The notes: generated by a model not told the origin, from the sequence alone. 64,000 bases of DNA from Mesonia sp008017825 (GCF_008017825.1 NZ_VRLS01000032.1:18915-82914), one strand, 5' to 3'; positions 26,853-36,639 are shown, counted from the stretch's first letter. Translations and numbers: made by a program.

Positions 26853-27767
26853 ATGAAGAAATATTTACAACTGGTTCGCTTTCCTAACTTATTAATGATT
26901 ATTGCTACCCAATTAGTCATTAAATATTGCTTTTTTGAACCCTTTGCTGTAGAAATTACACTCAATGGTTTTGGTTATTCTTTATTAATCATTGCTACAG
27001 TATGTTTGGCTGCTGCTGGAAATATTATCAATGATATTTATGACGTTCAAGCAGATTCTATTAATAAACCTAACAGAGTGATTATAGGTAAACATCTTTC
27101 TGAAAAGAAAGCTTATAATTTATTTATCGGATTAAACGTCATTGGAGTTTTATTAGGTTTTTACCTTTCTAATATGATTGGCAGACCTATATTTAGTGGT
27201 ATCTTTATTATGGTATCTGGAATCTTGTATTTGTATGCAACTTCTTTAAAATCATATTTAGTCGTAGGTAATATCATCATTAGTGTCTTGGTCGCTTTGG
27301 TAATCATTCTTCCTGCGCTTTACGATTTGTTACCTGCAATTACACCTCAAAACCAAGCCACACAACGAACCTTTTTTTCCATTATATTAGATTATGCCAT
27401 TTTTGCTTTTCTTATTAATTGGCTAAGAGAGATGGTAAAAGACCAACAAGATATTCAAGGCGATCATAAAGCAGGAATAAATACTCTTCCCATTTCTTTG
27501 GGACAAGAAAGAACAAATAAGCTCATTTTTATTATAAGTATTTTACCCCTAGTTGCTATTTTATATTATATCTATGCTTATTTATATAATAATATGTATG
27601 CACTTGCATATGCTGTTCTTTTTGTATTAGCACCTCTATTGTGGTTTATGTTTAAAATTATTTCTACGAAACATAAAAAAGAATTTAGTACTTTAAACGG
27701 ATTATTAAAACTGATATTAATTTTCGGAATTATATCTATAGCCTTATATCCCTTTTTATGGAAGTAA
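26853..27767 (+). CDS. UbiA-family prenyltransferase (geranylgeranylglycerol-phosphate transferase-like)
   Basis: A 304-residue membrane prenyltransferase with about nine helices. The first Asp-rich motif is Asn-Asp-Ile-Tyr-Asp-Val-Gln-Ala-Asp (near 69) and the second is Asp-Gln-Gln-Asp-Ile-Gln-Gly-Asp (near 196), binding Mg-diphosphate. Bacteroidota members next to maf are usually annotated geranylgeranylglycerol-phosphate geranylgeranyltransferase, but acceptor specificity cannot be read here. Its end overlaps the maf start by 10 bases. Confidence 0.85.
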   Translation: MKKYLQLVRFPNLLMIIATQLVIKYCFFEPFAVEITLNGFGYSLLIIATVCLAAAGNIINDIYDVQADSINKPNRVIIGKHLSEKKAYNLFIGLNVIGVLLGFYLSNMIGRPIFSGIFIMVSGILYLYATSLKSYLVVGNIIISVLVALVIILPALYDLLPAITPQNQATQRTFFSIILDYAIFAFLINWLREMVKDQQDIQGDHKAGINTLPISLGQERTNKLIFIISILPLVAILYYIYAYLYNNMYALAYAVLFVLAPLLWFMFKIISTKHKKEFSTLNGLLKLILIFGIISIALYPFLWK

Positions 27768-28351
27768 ACCCTTTAAAAGAGAAGTTAAAAAATAAGAATT
27801 TAATTTTAGCTTCAGGTTCTCCTAGGAGAAAACAAATTTTAGAAGAATTAGGTCTTTCTTTTTCGGTAGAAATTAGAAAAGTTATTGAAACCTACCCTAG
27901 CCATCTTAGTACTCTAGAGGTTGCTTTATATTTAGCAGAATTAAAAACAGAACCTTTTAAAAATGATTTAGGGGAAGATGACATCCTAATCACAGGAGAT
28001 ACTATTGTATGTTTTGAAGGTGAAGTTTTAGGAAAACCTAAAGATCGCAAAGAAGCTTATGAAATGATAAGCACTTTATCTAATAATAAACACGAAGTGA
28101 TTTCTTCGGTCTGTTTAAAATCGAAGAATAAAACAGCTGTATTTAAAGATTATACCACGGTTTACTTTAAAGAGCTTACCAAGTTAGAAATTGATTATTA
28201 CCTGGATTATTACCAACCTTTCGATAAAGCTGGCGCCTACGGCATACAAGAATGGATAGGACAAATAGGAATCAATAAAATTGAAGGTTCTTATTATACA
28301 GTTATGGGCATGCCTATTCATCTTCTCTATGAAAATCTAATGAAATTTTAG
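27758..28351 (+). CDS. maf: Maf-family nucleotide pyrophosphatase
   Basis: A 197-residue protein with the signature Leu-Ile-Leu-Ala-Ser-Gly-Ser-Pro-Arg-Arg-Lys near residue 14, Thr-Gly-Asp-Thr-Ile-Val near 77 and Asp-Lys-Ala-Gly-Ala-Tyr-Gly-Ile-Gln near 155. These are the dTTP/UTP pyrophosphatase (house-cleaning) motifs of Maf. Full length. Starts within the UbiA-family gene. Confidence 0.93.
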   Translation: MEVNPLKEKLKNKNLILASGSPRRKQILEELGLSFSVEIRKVIETYPSHLSTLEVALYLAELKTEPFKNDLGEDDILITGDTIVCFEGEVLGKPKDRKEAYEMISTLSNNKHEVISSVCLKSKNKTAVFKDYTTVYFKELTKLEIDYYLDYYQPFDKAGAYGIQEWIGQIGINKIEGSYYTVMGMPIHLLYENLMKF

Positions 28352-28432
28352 AGGAAATTAACTAAGATTTACGTTTTTAAAAATCACAAATTGAATGCGA
28401 TTTATGTAATTTTGCACATAAATTAAGAAATT

Positions 28433-28972
28433 ATGCGTGATTTTATTTTAAATCATTCTTCAGATAGTATTTATACCCTGGGCGTAATTATAGGCCTTTT
28501 ATTAATTCGGCTTATTTTAACTACAACAGCTAATAAAGTAGGTAAAAGACAGGGTATTAATTTAGCACGGGTAAGACTTATGGTAAGGTACATTAATTTT
28601 TTAATGGTCTTTATCGCTACTTTTTTATTAATGTTTGTTTGGGGTGTTAAAGCCGAACAGTTATCGCTTGTTTTCTCTTCAGTATTTGCAGTAATTGGGA
28701 TTGGTTTATTTGCTGTATGGTCTATTTTGAGTAACATTACCTCTGGTGTGATTATGTTTTTCTCTTTTCCTTATAAGATTGGGGACGAAATAAAAATTCA
28801 TGATAAAGATGCTCCATTAGAAGGTATTATTGAAGATATTAAAGCTTTTCATCTTTACTTAAGAACGCACGAAGGAGAATTAATCACTTACCCAAACAAT
28901 TTGGTATTACAAAAAGCCATCTCATTAGTTAAAAAAGATGCTTTTGTAGATGATGGGTCAGATTCTTTATAA
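28433..28972 (+). CDS. Short MscS-type mechanosensitive channel protein
   Basis: A 179-residue protein with three helices in residues 10-105 and an MscS beta domain (Phe-Pro-Tyr-Lys-Ile-Gly-Asp-Glu-Ile-Lys-Ile, then Gly-Ile-Ile-Glu-Asp-Ile and Tyr-Pro-Asn-Asn). The pore helix region is Gly-Ile-Gly-Leu-Phe-Ala-Val-Trp-Ser-Ile-Leu-Ser-Asn-Ile-Thr-Ser-Gly. It lacks most of the C-terminal cytoplasmic cage of E. coli MscS (about 286 residues), so it is a minimal form. Single gene. Confidence 0.85.
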   Translation: MRDFILNHSSDSIYTLGVIIGLLLIRLILTTTANKVGKRQGINLARVRLMVRYINFLMVFIATFLLMFVWGVKAEQLSLVFSSVFAVIGIGLFAVWSILSNITSGVIMFFSFPYKIGDEIKIHDKDAPLEGIIEDIKAFHLYLRTHEGELITYPNNLVLQKAISLVKKDAFVDDGSDSL

Positions 28973-29001
28973 CATTAACTTTTTGATGATTTGAAAGTTC
29001 T

Positions 29002-29009
29002 TATATTTG
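29002..29009 (+). promoter_or_regulatory. TAnnTTTG promoter for the PIG-L gene
   Basis: TATATTTG, 21 bases before the ATG at 29031, with TTG at 28983-28985 as a -33 candidate (16-base spacer). An in-frame TTG at 29007 is part of this element and not a start. Confidence 0.5.
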
Positions 29010-29030
29010 GGAGCACCCAAATTTATCCCA

Positions 29031-31520
29031 ATGAAAAAACACTATTTAGTTCTACTCGTTCTATTAGGCAGTTATAATTTATTCGCACAACAACCATCTC
29101 AACTCAACAGTTCTCAAATCTATCAGCAGCTAGAAAAATTAGATTTTTTAGGGTCCGTTTTATATGTAGCAGCGCATCCCGATGATGAAAACACTAAACT
29201 CATCTCTTATTTTTCTAATCAAATACACGCAAATACTGCTTATTTATCCCTTACTCGTGGTGATGGAGGACAAAACCTAATTGGCTCTGAGCTAAGAGAA
29301 AAACTCGGACTTATACGAACTCAAGAATTATTAGCGGCAAGGAAGATTGATGGCGGTCAACAATTTTTTTCTCGTGCCAACGATTTTGGATATTCTAAAA
29401 CCCCACAAGAGACTTTAGAAATTTGGAATAAAGAAGAGGTTTTAAAAGATGTGGTAAAAACCATTCGCAAATTTCAACCTGATGTAATTATCAACCGTTT
29501 TGATCATCGTACTGAAGGGAACACTCATGGGCATCACACTTCTTCGGCTAGATTAAGTTTAGAAGCTTTTGATAAAGCAGCCGATGATAATTTTGCTTCC
29601 GCGGAAGCAAAAACTTTAGGTACTTGGCAACCACAAAGATTATTTTTTAATACCTCTTGGTGGTTCTATGGCAGCCAAGAAAAATTTGAAGAAGCAGATA
29701 AATCTAAAATGTTAGCCATAGATGCTGGTGTTTACAATCCACTTATCGGGATTTCAAATAGTGAAATCGCATCCCATAGTAGAAGTCAGCATAAATCTCA
29801 AGGTTTCGGCAATACTCCTGTAAGAGGAGAACAATTAGAATATATTGAACTTATAAAAGGAGAAATACCTACAAATAATGATGTTTTTGAAGGTATCAAT
29901 ACCACTTGGAGCCGTGTAAAAGGCGGAGAAAAGATTGGGAAATTGGTAGACAAAATTAAGGAAGAATATGATTTTACCGCGCCTTCAAAAAGTTTAAGAG
30001 ATTTAGTGAAAGTTTACCAACTGATTGAAAAATTAGACAATGATCATTGGAGAACTATCAAGTTAGAAGAAACCAAAAACCTAATTGCTGCCTGTGCGGG
30101 ATTGTATTTAGAAGCTGTTACACAATCGGCTTTAACGACACCGGGAGAAACTATTTCTTTACAAATAGAAGCTACACAAAGAGAAGCAATTGGAGTATTA
30201 AAAGAGATATCGATTAGTAACTCTAACTTTAAAAAGAAGTTCACAACAACTTTAAACTCCAATCAGCGTATTTCTTTAACAGAAGAGTTTACAATTCCTA
30301 CAACAACTCCTTATACGAATCCTTACTGGTTAGAAAAACCGAGTGAATTAGGCATGTATGAGGTAAGTAACAAAGTTTATATTGGTTTACCAGAAACGCC
30401 GTCTACTTTAAAAGCTAATTTTGTTTTAGAAATTGAAGGGCTAATACTTAATTTTGAAAAAGAATTAGTCTATAAATACAATGACCCGGTGGAGGGTGAA
30501 GTATATGAACCTTTTCAAATAGTTCCTGCTATTTCAGTGAAAATGGGAAAACCCATCCTTATTTTCGGGAATGAAAATTCTAAAGTTTTACCGATTACCA
30601 TCAAAGCTTTTTCTAATAACATTTCTGGTCAACTAAAATTAAATGTTCCAAAGAAGTGGAAGATTGATTACACTCAGGAAGACATGCGATTCAGCAAAAA
30701 AGGAGAAGAAAAATTAATTTATGTTACGGTTACTCCTCCTCATGAAGGTTCAGAAGCTCAATTAGAAGCTCGCTTTATCACATCAGAAAAAGAATACGAT
30801 CAACATGTAGTAGAAATAGATTACGAGCATATTCCAAAGCAAATTTTATTAGAAGCTGCAACCGCAAAACTTATTGCATTAGACATTAAAAAGAAAGGAG
30901 ATAAAATTGCTTATATAGAAGGCGCAGGAGATGTAGTTCCAGAGAGTTTAAGAGAAATTGGTTACCAAGTGAATGTTCTACAACCCGAACAAATTACTCT
31001 AAAAAAATTAAATGAATTTGACGCTGTGGTGATAGGCATTAGAGCTTATAATACGGTTAACGATTTGGCTTTTAAACAATCTATTTTGTTTGAATATGTA
31101 AATCAAGGCGGTAATATGATCGTGCAATATAATACCAATCGTGGATTGATCACCGAGAATTTAGCACCCTACGCTCTTCACGTTTCTAGAGATCGTGTTA
31201 CCGATGAATTCTCTGAGGTAAAATTTTTAGCAAAGAAACATCCTATTCTTAACTCACCCAACCAAATAACATCAAGTGATTTTGAAAACTGGGTACAAGA
31301 ACGCGGATTGTATTTTCCTAACGAATGGGATAAAGAACACTTTACCCCTATTTTATCTTTGAAAGAAAAAGGAGAATCTTGGATGGACGGAAGCCTATTA
31401 GTCGCTTCTTACGGAAAAGGAAATTATATCTATACAGGACTTAGTTTTTTTAGAGAATTTCCCGCAGGAGTATCAGGTTCGTACCGTTTATTTGCCAATT
31501 TAATTTCATTAGGAAAATAA
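29031..31520 (+). CDS. Secreted PIG-L family deacetylase, large two-part form
   Basis: An 829-residue exported protein, signal peptide to about residue 20. PIG-L/LmbE domain about 40-260 with the zinc motif Ala-Ala-His-Pro-Asp-Asp-Glu-Asn and the downstream His-Gly-His-His. A long beta-sandwich-like middle section follows, and a C-terminal region (about 610-829) resembles a glutamine-amidotransferase/ThuA-like fold (Tyr-Ile-Glu-Gly-Ala-Gly-Asp, Asp-Ala-Val-Val-Ile-Gly-Ile-Arg-Ala-Tyr-Asn). It probably removes N-acetyl groups from amino-sugar glycans. Its stop overlaps the start of the 35-residue peptide gene as TAATG. Confidence 0.88.
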   Translation: MKKHYLVLLVLLGSYNLFAQQPSQLNSSQIYQQLEKLDFLGSVLYVAAHPDDENTKLISYFSNQIHANTAYLSLTRGDGGQNLIGSELREKLGLIRTQELLAARKIDGGQQFFSRANDFGYSKTPQETLEIWNKEEVLKDVVKTIRKFQPDVIINRFDHRTEGNTHGHHTSSARLSLEAFDKAADDNFASAEAKTLGTWQPQRLFFNTSWWFYGSQEKFEEADKSKMLAIDAGVYNPLIGISNSEIASHSRSQHKSQGFGNTPVRGEQLEYIELIKGEIPTNNDVFEGINTTWSRVKGGEKIGKLVDKIKEEYDFTAPSKSLRDLVKVYQLIEKLDNDHWRTIKLEETKNLIAACAGLYLEAVTQSALTTPGETISLQIEATQREAIGVLKEISISNSNFKKKFTTTLNSNQRISLTEEFTIPTTTPYTNPYWLEKPSELGMYEVSNKVYIGLPETPSTLKANFVLEIEGLILNFEKELVYKYNDPVEGEVYEPFQIVPAISVKMGKPILIFGNENSKVLPITIKAFSNNISGQLKLNVPKKWKIDYTQEDMRFSKKGEEKLIYVTVTPPHEGSEAQLEARFITSEKEYDQHVVEIDYEHIPKQILLEAATAKLIALDIKKKGDKIAYIEGAGDVVPESLREIGYQVNVLQPEQITLKKLNEFDAVVIGIRAYNTVNDLAFKQSILFEYVNQGGNMIVQYNTNRGLITENLAPYALHVSRDRVTDEFSEVKFLAKKHPILNSPNQITSSDFENWVQERGLYFPNEWDKEHFTPILSLKEKGESWMDGSLLVASYGKGNYIYTGLSFFREFPAGVSGSYRLFANLISLGK

Positions 31521-31627
31521 TGGAAAAACCCGAAAAATATACCTGGAAAAAAAGCTACACTCTACTATTAGTAATGAATGTAGTCTATATTCTCTTTTTT
31601 TATATCCTTATGAAATTCTTTCAATAA
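31520..31627 (+). CDS. 35-residue single-helix membrane peptide
   Basis: A short reading frame starting in a TAATG overlap with the PIG-L stop and ending three bases before the symporter ATG. The peptide has a charged N-terminus with Glu-Lys-Pro-Glu-Lys-Tyr-Thr-Trp-Lys-Lys-Ser-Tyr and one membrane helix (about residues 14-33). Exact packing between the two genes, coupled start and clean topology support a real gene, probably a small subunit or partner of the symporter, as small peptides accompany several sodium symporter families. No function known. Confidence 0.7.
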   Translation: MEKPEKYTWKKSYTLLLVMNVVYILFFYILMKFFQ

Positions 31628-31630
31628 GCT

Positions 31631-33304
31631 ATGCATTATATTGATCTCATTATTTTATTTTCAACCTTGGCGTTTATTGTCATCTATGGTTATTATCATT
31701 CTCGCGGCAGCAAAAACGTAAGCGATTATTTAAAAGGAGGTAACGAAGCACGTTGGTGGACGATTGGTTTATCGGTTATGGCAACGCAAGCCAGTGCGAT
31801 CACCTTTTTATCTACTCCAGGACAGGCATTTCATAGTGGGATGGGTTTTGTTCAATTTTATATTGGTGTTCCTATTGCGATGATTGTCATTTGCATGGTT
31901 TTTATTCCTATTTACCATCGTTTAAAAGTATATACTGCTTATGAGTATTTAGAAACTCGTTTCGATTTAAAGACCAGAACCCTTACGGCATTACTGTTTT
32001 TAGTTCAGCGAGGTTTGGCTGCAGGAATTACCATTTTTGCACCTTCTATAGTACTTTCGGCAGTATTGGGTTGGGATTTATTTACCCTTAATATCCTTAT
32101 CGGAATTTTAGTTATTATCTATACCGTATCTGGAGGAACCAAAGCGGTAAGCGTTACTCAAAAACAACAAATGGCGATTATTTTCACCGGAATGTTTATC
32201 GCGTTTTTTCTGGTCCTAAAATATTTACCAGAAGAAGTTACGTTCACAAAAGCATTAGATATTGCCGGCGCTAGCGGAAGAATGGAAATTTTAGATTTTT
32301 CCTTTGATTTTGAAAATAGATACACCATTTGGAGCGGACTCATTGGCGGAACTTTTTTAGCCCTCTCCTACTTTGGTACAGATCAAAGTCAGGTGCAACG
32401 CTACCTCTCGGCCAAGAGTTTAAAGCAAAGCCAGATGGGTTTAATTTTTAATGGATTGTTAAAAGTTCCTATGCAGTTTTTTATTCTTTTGGTAGGGATT
32501 ATGGTCTTTGTGTTTTATCAATACAATCCTTCTCCGCTTAATTTCAACCCTGTTTCCACGGAAGTGATAGAGAATTCTGCTTATCAAGAAGAATATCATG
32601 AATTACAAGAAGAGCTAAATCAGCTTCAGCTAAAAAAAGCAGAAAAATCGACCGCATTTGTAGCCTTATCTAATACGCAAGAGATTGATGTCGCTAAAGC
32701 GGAATTAAATGAATTACAAGAGCAAGAATTTCAACTTCGAGAAGAAGCAAGTGCTTTAATTAAACAAGCAGATGAGAGCATACAAACCAACGATAAAGAT
32801 TATGTCTTTATTCATTTTATACTAAATCACTTACCAATTGGGCTAATTGGATTGTTATTGGCTGTGATCTTATCGGCAGCGATGTCCTCTACTGCTTCAG
32901 AGTTAAATTCTTTGGCTTCTACAACCGTGATAGACTTGTATAAAAGAAACGTCAAGTCAGAAAAATCTGACCAGCATTACTTAAATGCTTCGAGAGTTTT
33001 TACTTTAATCTGGGGGATTTTCGCCATCATTATCGCTTGTACGGCAAACCTATTTGACAATTTAATCCAGCTTGTTAATATTATAGGTTCTATCTTCTAC
33101 GGAAATGTATTAGGAATATTTTTACTTGCTTTCTTCGTAAAATATGTAAAAAGCAATGCTACATTTATAGCGGCAATAATTACACAAGTAATTGTTATTA
33201 TAGGTTGGTGGAATGATTGGATGCCTTATTTGTGGCTTAACTTATTTGGTTGTGCTTTGGTAATGGGAATTGCGATGATACTTCAAATTATGAGAAAAAA
33301 ATAA
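31631..33304 (+). CDS. Sodium:solute symporter (SSS family) with coiled-coil insertion
   Basis: A 557-residue inner-membrane transporter with about 13 helices. The family signature segments Gly-Leu-Ser-Val-Met-Ala-Thr-Gln-Ala-Ser-Ala-Ile-Thr-Phe-Leu-Ser-Thr-Pro-Gly and Leu-Ser-Tyr-Phe-Gly-Thr-Asp-Gln-Ser-Gln-Val-Gln-Arg-Tyr are clear. Residues about 297-387 are a hydrophilic Gln/Glu/Leu-rich coiled coil between two helices, not part of the standard fold. Substrate unknown. It follows the PIG-L and 35-residue peptide genes with minimal spacing, so a link to import of a deacetylated amino sugar or related solute is possible. Confidence 0.88.
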   Translation: MHYIDLIILFSTLAFIVIYGYYHSRGSKNVSDYLKGGNEARWWTIGLSVMATQASAITFLSTPGQAFHSGMGFVQFYIGVPIAMIVICMVFIPIYHRLKVYTAYEYLETRFDLKTRTLTALLFLVQRGLAAGITIFAPSIVLSAVLGWDLFTLNILIGILVIIYTVSGGTKAVSVTQKQQMAIIFTGMFIAFFLVLKYLPEEVTFTKALDIAGASGRMEILDFSFDFENRYTIWSGLIGGTFLALSYFGTDQSQVQRYLSAKSLKQSQMGLIFNGLLKVPMQFFILLVGIMVFVFYQYNPSPLNFNPVSTEVIENSAYQEEYHELQEELNQLQLKKAEKSTAFVALSNTQEIDVAKAELNELQEQEFQLREEASALIKQADESIQTNDKDYVFIHFILNHLPIGLIGLLLAVILSAAMSSTASELNSLASTTVIDLYKRNVKSEKSDQHYLNASRVFTLIWGIFAIIIACTANLFDNLIQLVNIIGSIFYGNVLGIFLLAFFVKYVKSNATFIAAIITQVIVIIGWWNDWMPYLWLNLFGCALVMGIAMILQIMRKK

Positions 33305-33332
33305 GGAAGTAAAAAATTACTTCCTTATTTAA
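33303..33332. terminator. Bidirectional terminator
   Basis: AAGGAAGTAA and TTACTTCCTT form a 10-bp stem with a 4-base loop and T-rich tail between the convergent symporter and DUF2911 genes. Confidence 0.8.
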
Positions 33333-33354
33333 TTATTAGAATTAAAACTAAAAT

Positions 33355-34200
33355 TTATTTAGCTCCCCACTCTTTTAAAGAGTCTTCGTTCATTTTTACG
33401 TAATCTTGGTTTCCAGCTTTTTTAGCTGCAGCCAAAGATTTTTTAGCCGTTGCAATGGCATCTTTTTTCTTCCCTGCTTTTGCTTCTATTAAAGATTTTT
33501 TTCTTAATACGTAAAAAGGAGCGTCTTCTTGCATCTCAACAGACTTATTAATCCAAGTTAAAGCTTGATTAATATCTTTTCCTTCTTCATAGTAATAAGT
33601 TGCTGCAGAATAATAATCGCTAGACGAAGGTCCGTTTAATACTTTATTTATGCTCGTCATTGTTTTATCTTCAGTAGGAACATTTACTGTTAAATAAGCA
33701 ACAGTATCTTCCCATAAAAAGTTGATAGCTGCAGAATCATTTTTTAACTCATCAATAACAATGGTAAAAGTTTCCATAGTTATTGGCATTTTTTGAACTT
33801 CAGCTTTGGTTTTTAAAGCTACTTTGCTTTCATCCCATTTTTGAGGAAGTCCCCAATTATTAGTATCTGCATAAAATACAATTTCCCAAGAATTTTTAGT
33901 TGGAGTAGCAAAAATTGCATAATCTCCAGCAGCTAACTTTTTACCGCTTATCATTACGTCATCACTAAATGAAATGGTTGTGTTCTTATTTGCACCCGTT
34001 CTCCACATTTTGTCAAAAGGAACTAGATTTCCAAAGATTTCTCTTCCCTTCATAGAAGGTCTAGAGTATTCTACATTAATTGTAGTTAATCCTACCATTT
34101 GCTCCATTTTAGCACTTGGACTTGGTTGTGGTGTTTGAATTTGTGCCGAAGAAAGGTTGGCCAATAAAATACAGACGAATAAAATTGTAAATTTTTTCAT
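33355..34200 (-). CDS. Secreted DUF2911 protein with C-terminal TPR-like helices
   Basis: A 281-residue exported protein (signal peptide ending near Ser-Ser-Ala-Gln, residue 20). The DUF2911 core (about 30-180) has Val-Glu-Tyr-Ser-Arg-Pro-Ser-Met-Lys-Gly-Arg-Glu-Ile-Phe-Gly and Val-Pro-Phe-Asp-Lys-Met-Trp-Arg-Thr-Gly-Ala-Asn, then Ala-Gly-Asp-Tyr-Ala-Ile-Phe. Residues 190-281 form Ala/Lys-rich helical hairpins resembling tetratricopeptide repeats. Common in Bacteroidota; function unknown. Confidence 0.87.
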   Translation of the reverse strand: MKKFTILFVCILLANLSSAQIQTPQPSPSAKMEQMVGLTTINVEYSRPSMKGREIFGNLVPFDKMWRTGANKNTTISFSDDVMISGKKLAAGDYAIFATPTKNSWEIVFYADTNNWGLPQKWDESKVALKTKAEVQKMPITMETFTIVIDELKNDSAAINFLWEDTVAYLTVNVPTEDKTMTSINKVLNGPSSSDYYSAATYYYEEGKDINQALTWINKSVEMQEDAPFYVLRKKSLIEAKAGKKKDAIATAKKSLAAAKKAGNQDYVKMNEDSLKEWGAK

Positions 34201-34350
34201 AACTTATTTAAAGAATTATATAGATTTATATAGATGTAAAAATACAAAACCCTAGTATAGAATTCTCCATTTAGATGTAAAAAAAGCATCATAAACTTTA
34301 AAAGTTAGGATTTCAGCCTTATATTTATGGCTTAATAATAATGTTAGATT

Positions 34351-36615
34351 ATGAAAAACAAAAAAATTACAAATTTGCTATTGATATTGATAGCGTTACC
34401 CACTTTAGCCTTTGCCCAAAATAAAAATTTTTGGTCACAAGCTGAAGGAAAAAATATTTCTCAGGAGAATATTAGAAAAAGTGTTACTACTATTGAAAAA
34501 TCTGAAATTTACAACTTAGATTTATCAAGCTTTAAAAATGCAATATTACAAGCTCCTTATAGATTTGAAGGAGTTACTAGTAATATAGAAATAACATTGC
34601 CTACAGGAGATTCTTCTTTTGACACCTTTACTCTATATAAAGCTCAAACAATGAGTAAAGAGTTAGCTGCTAAATTTTCAAAGATTTCATCGTATGTGGG
34701 AATATCTAAAGATAAAACACACACGGTTAGATTAACTTTAACTAGTCAAGGTATATTTGGAACTCTTTCAACAGAAAAAGGTACTTTATATATTAATCCT
34801 TATACTTTCTCTGGATATGAATATCAAGTGTTTTACAGAAGAAATACAATTAACAATACACCCTTTTCTTGCTTAGTAGAAGGAGGTTTAGATACATCTA
34901 AAAACAGCTCGAATGAAACTACTGCTAACTTAGCAGATGTCGATGACTCTATTTTACGTAGATATAGATTAGCTGTTGCTACTACAGGTGAGTATTCACA
35001 ATTTCACATCACTCAATCAGGTAATACTGGAAGTTCTGATGCGGTTAAAAAACAAGCCGTAATGGATGCTATAGTAGCCGTGATTGATAGAGTAAATACA
35101 ATCTACGAACAAGAGTTAGCTACAACATTTACTTTAGTTAATAATAATGAAGATCTTATTTATTTAAATGCTAATACAGATCCCTTTAATAATACTAATG
35201 CAAATGTTTTAATTAATCAAAGTCAGCAAGAAATCGATGCTACTATCGGAAACGCAAATTACGATATAGGTCATACATTTAGTACCGGTGGTGGAGGTCT
35301 TGCTCAACTTGCATCTGTTTGTTCAGACCCTTTTAAAGCGAGAGGTATTACTGGTTTGCCACAACCAATTGGTGATAGTTTTGCCATTGATTTTGTATGT
35401 CATGAAATTGGACATCAATTTGGAAGTCCTCATACTTTTAACGGTGATACACAAAACTGTGCAGGAACTAACAGAAATAACGCTACAGCTGTAGAGCCAG
35501 GAAGTGGTTCGACTATTATGGCTTACGCAGGAATTTGTAGTCCTGAAAATGTTCAAAATTCAAGTGATGATTATTTTCATGCAATAAGTATTCAACTTAT
35601 CTACAACAACTTAGCATTTTCTACTGGTGGTAGCTGTGCTGAAGAAATAAATCTTAACAACTCTGCTCCACAAGTTAATTCACTACCTAATTACACTATT
35701 CCATATGGAACAGCGTTTGAATTAACCGCTAGTGCTACAGATGCTGATGGGGATAACTTAACTTACTGCTGGGAACAAATCGATAATGAGATTACTCCAG
35801 CTCCTCCTACTCCAGATGCTACCCAAGGTCCTGTATTTAGATCTTTTGAACCAACCGTTTCACCAACTAGATATTTCCCATCTAAGAGCAGTGTTTTAGC
35901 TGGTGATTTAGCACCTACTTGGGAAGTTATATCAAATCAACCTAGAGAGTATAATTTTGCTGTAACTGTTAGAGATAATAATCCAATAGGAGCGCAAAGT
36001 AGAAGAAGAGATACTAAGGTTACTGTAGCGAACACAGGACCTTTTGTAGTTACTTCTCAAAATACACCAGGAATTAGTTATGATCAAAATGAAGCTATCA
36101 CAGTTACATGGAACGTAGCAGGAACTACTGGAAACGGTATAAATACTTCTAATGTAGATATCTATCTATCTTACAATGGAGGTATCACGTTTGAATTGGT
36201 TGGAATTGGTCATGCAAATACTGGTTCATCTACCTTTCAACTACCAATTGGAACATCATCTACTTTTTGTAGATTTAAAGTAAAGGGAAGAGGGAATGTA
36301 TTTTATGCAATCAACTCAGAGTTATTTGAAATTACTGATCAATTAGCTACTGATACAAATGAGTTATCACAACTTTTCAATGTATACCCTAATCCAAACA
36401 ATGGAAACTTCACTATCAACTTTAATGAAGCTTCTGGTGCAGATTATACTGCTAAAGTTTACGATTTAAGAGGAAGATTAATTAGTAATACTATGATTTC
36501 TACTTCTGAATCTTTAACAAAACAAATTGATTTAAATCAGCCTCAATCTGGAATTTATATTCTAAAAGTTTCTAACGGATCTCAAGAATCTGTAAAGAAA
36601 TTAATTATTGAGTAA
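34351..36615 (+). CDS. Secreted reprolysin-type zinc metalloprotease with T9SS sorting domain
   Basis: A 754-residue secreted protease. Signal peptide to about residue 22; propeptide-like N-terminal region; catalytic domain (about 205-430) with the extended zinc motif His-Glu-Ile-Gly-His-Gln-Phe-Gly-Ser-Pro-His at 351-361 (metzincin HExxHxxGxxH) and a downstream Met in Ser-Thr-Ile-Met-Ala-Tyr-Ala (Met-turn). Ig/cadherin-like beta domains follow (about 445-660). A type A T9SS sorting domain ends the protein (about 678-754; Asn-Val-Tyr-Pro-Asn-Pro-Asn-Asn-Gly and terminal Lys-Lys-Leu-Ile-Ile-Glu). Exported through the gliding-associated type IX system. Confidence 0.93.
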   Translation: MKNKKITNLLLILIALPTLAFAQNKNFWSQAEGKNISQENIRKSVTTIEKSEIYNLDLSSFKNAILQAPYRFEGVTSNIEITLPTGDSSFDTFTLYKAQTMSKELAAKFSKISSYVGISKDKTHTVRLTLTSQGIFGTLSTEKGTLYINPYTFSGYEYQVFYRRNTINNTPFSCLVEGGLDTSKNSSNETTANLADVDDSILRRYRLAVATTGEYSQFHITQSGNTGSSDAVKKQAVMDAIVAVIDRVNTIYEQELATTFTLVNNNEDLIYLNANTDPFNNTNANVLINQSQQEIDATIGNANYDIGHTFSTGGGGLAQLASVCSDPFKARGITGLPQPIGDSFAIDFVCHEIGHQFGSPHTFNGDTQNCAGTNRNNATAVEPGSGSTIMAYAGICSPENVQNSSDDYFHAISIQLIYNNLAFSTGGSCAEEINLNNSAPQVNSLPNYTIPYGTAFELTASATDADGDNLTYCWEQIDNEITPAPPTPDATQGPVFRSFEPTVSPTRYFPSKSSVLAGDLAPTWEVISNQPREYNFAVTVRDNNPIGAQSRRRDTKVTVANTGPFVVTSQNTPGISYDQNEAITVTWNVAGTTGNGINTSNVDIYLSYNGGITFELVGIGHANTGSSTFQLPIGTSSTFCRFKVKGRGNVFYAINSELFEITDQLATDTNELSQLFNVYPNPNNGNFTINFNEASGADYTAKVYDLRGRLISNTMISTSESLTKQIDLNQPQSGIYILKVSNGSQESVKKLIIE

Positions 36616-36639
36616 ATTTTAAATTTATCTCTTATATTT

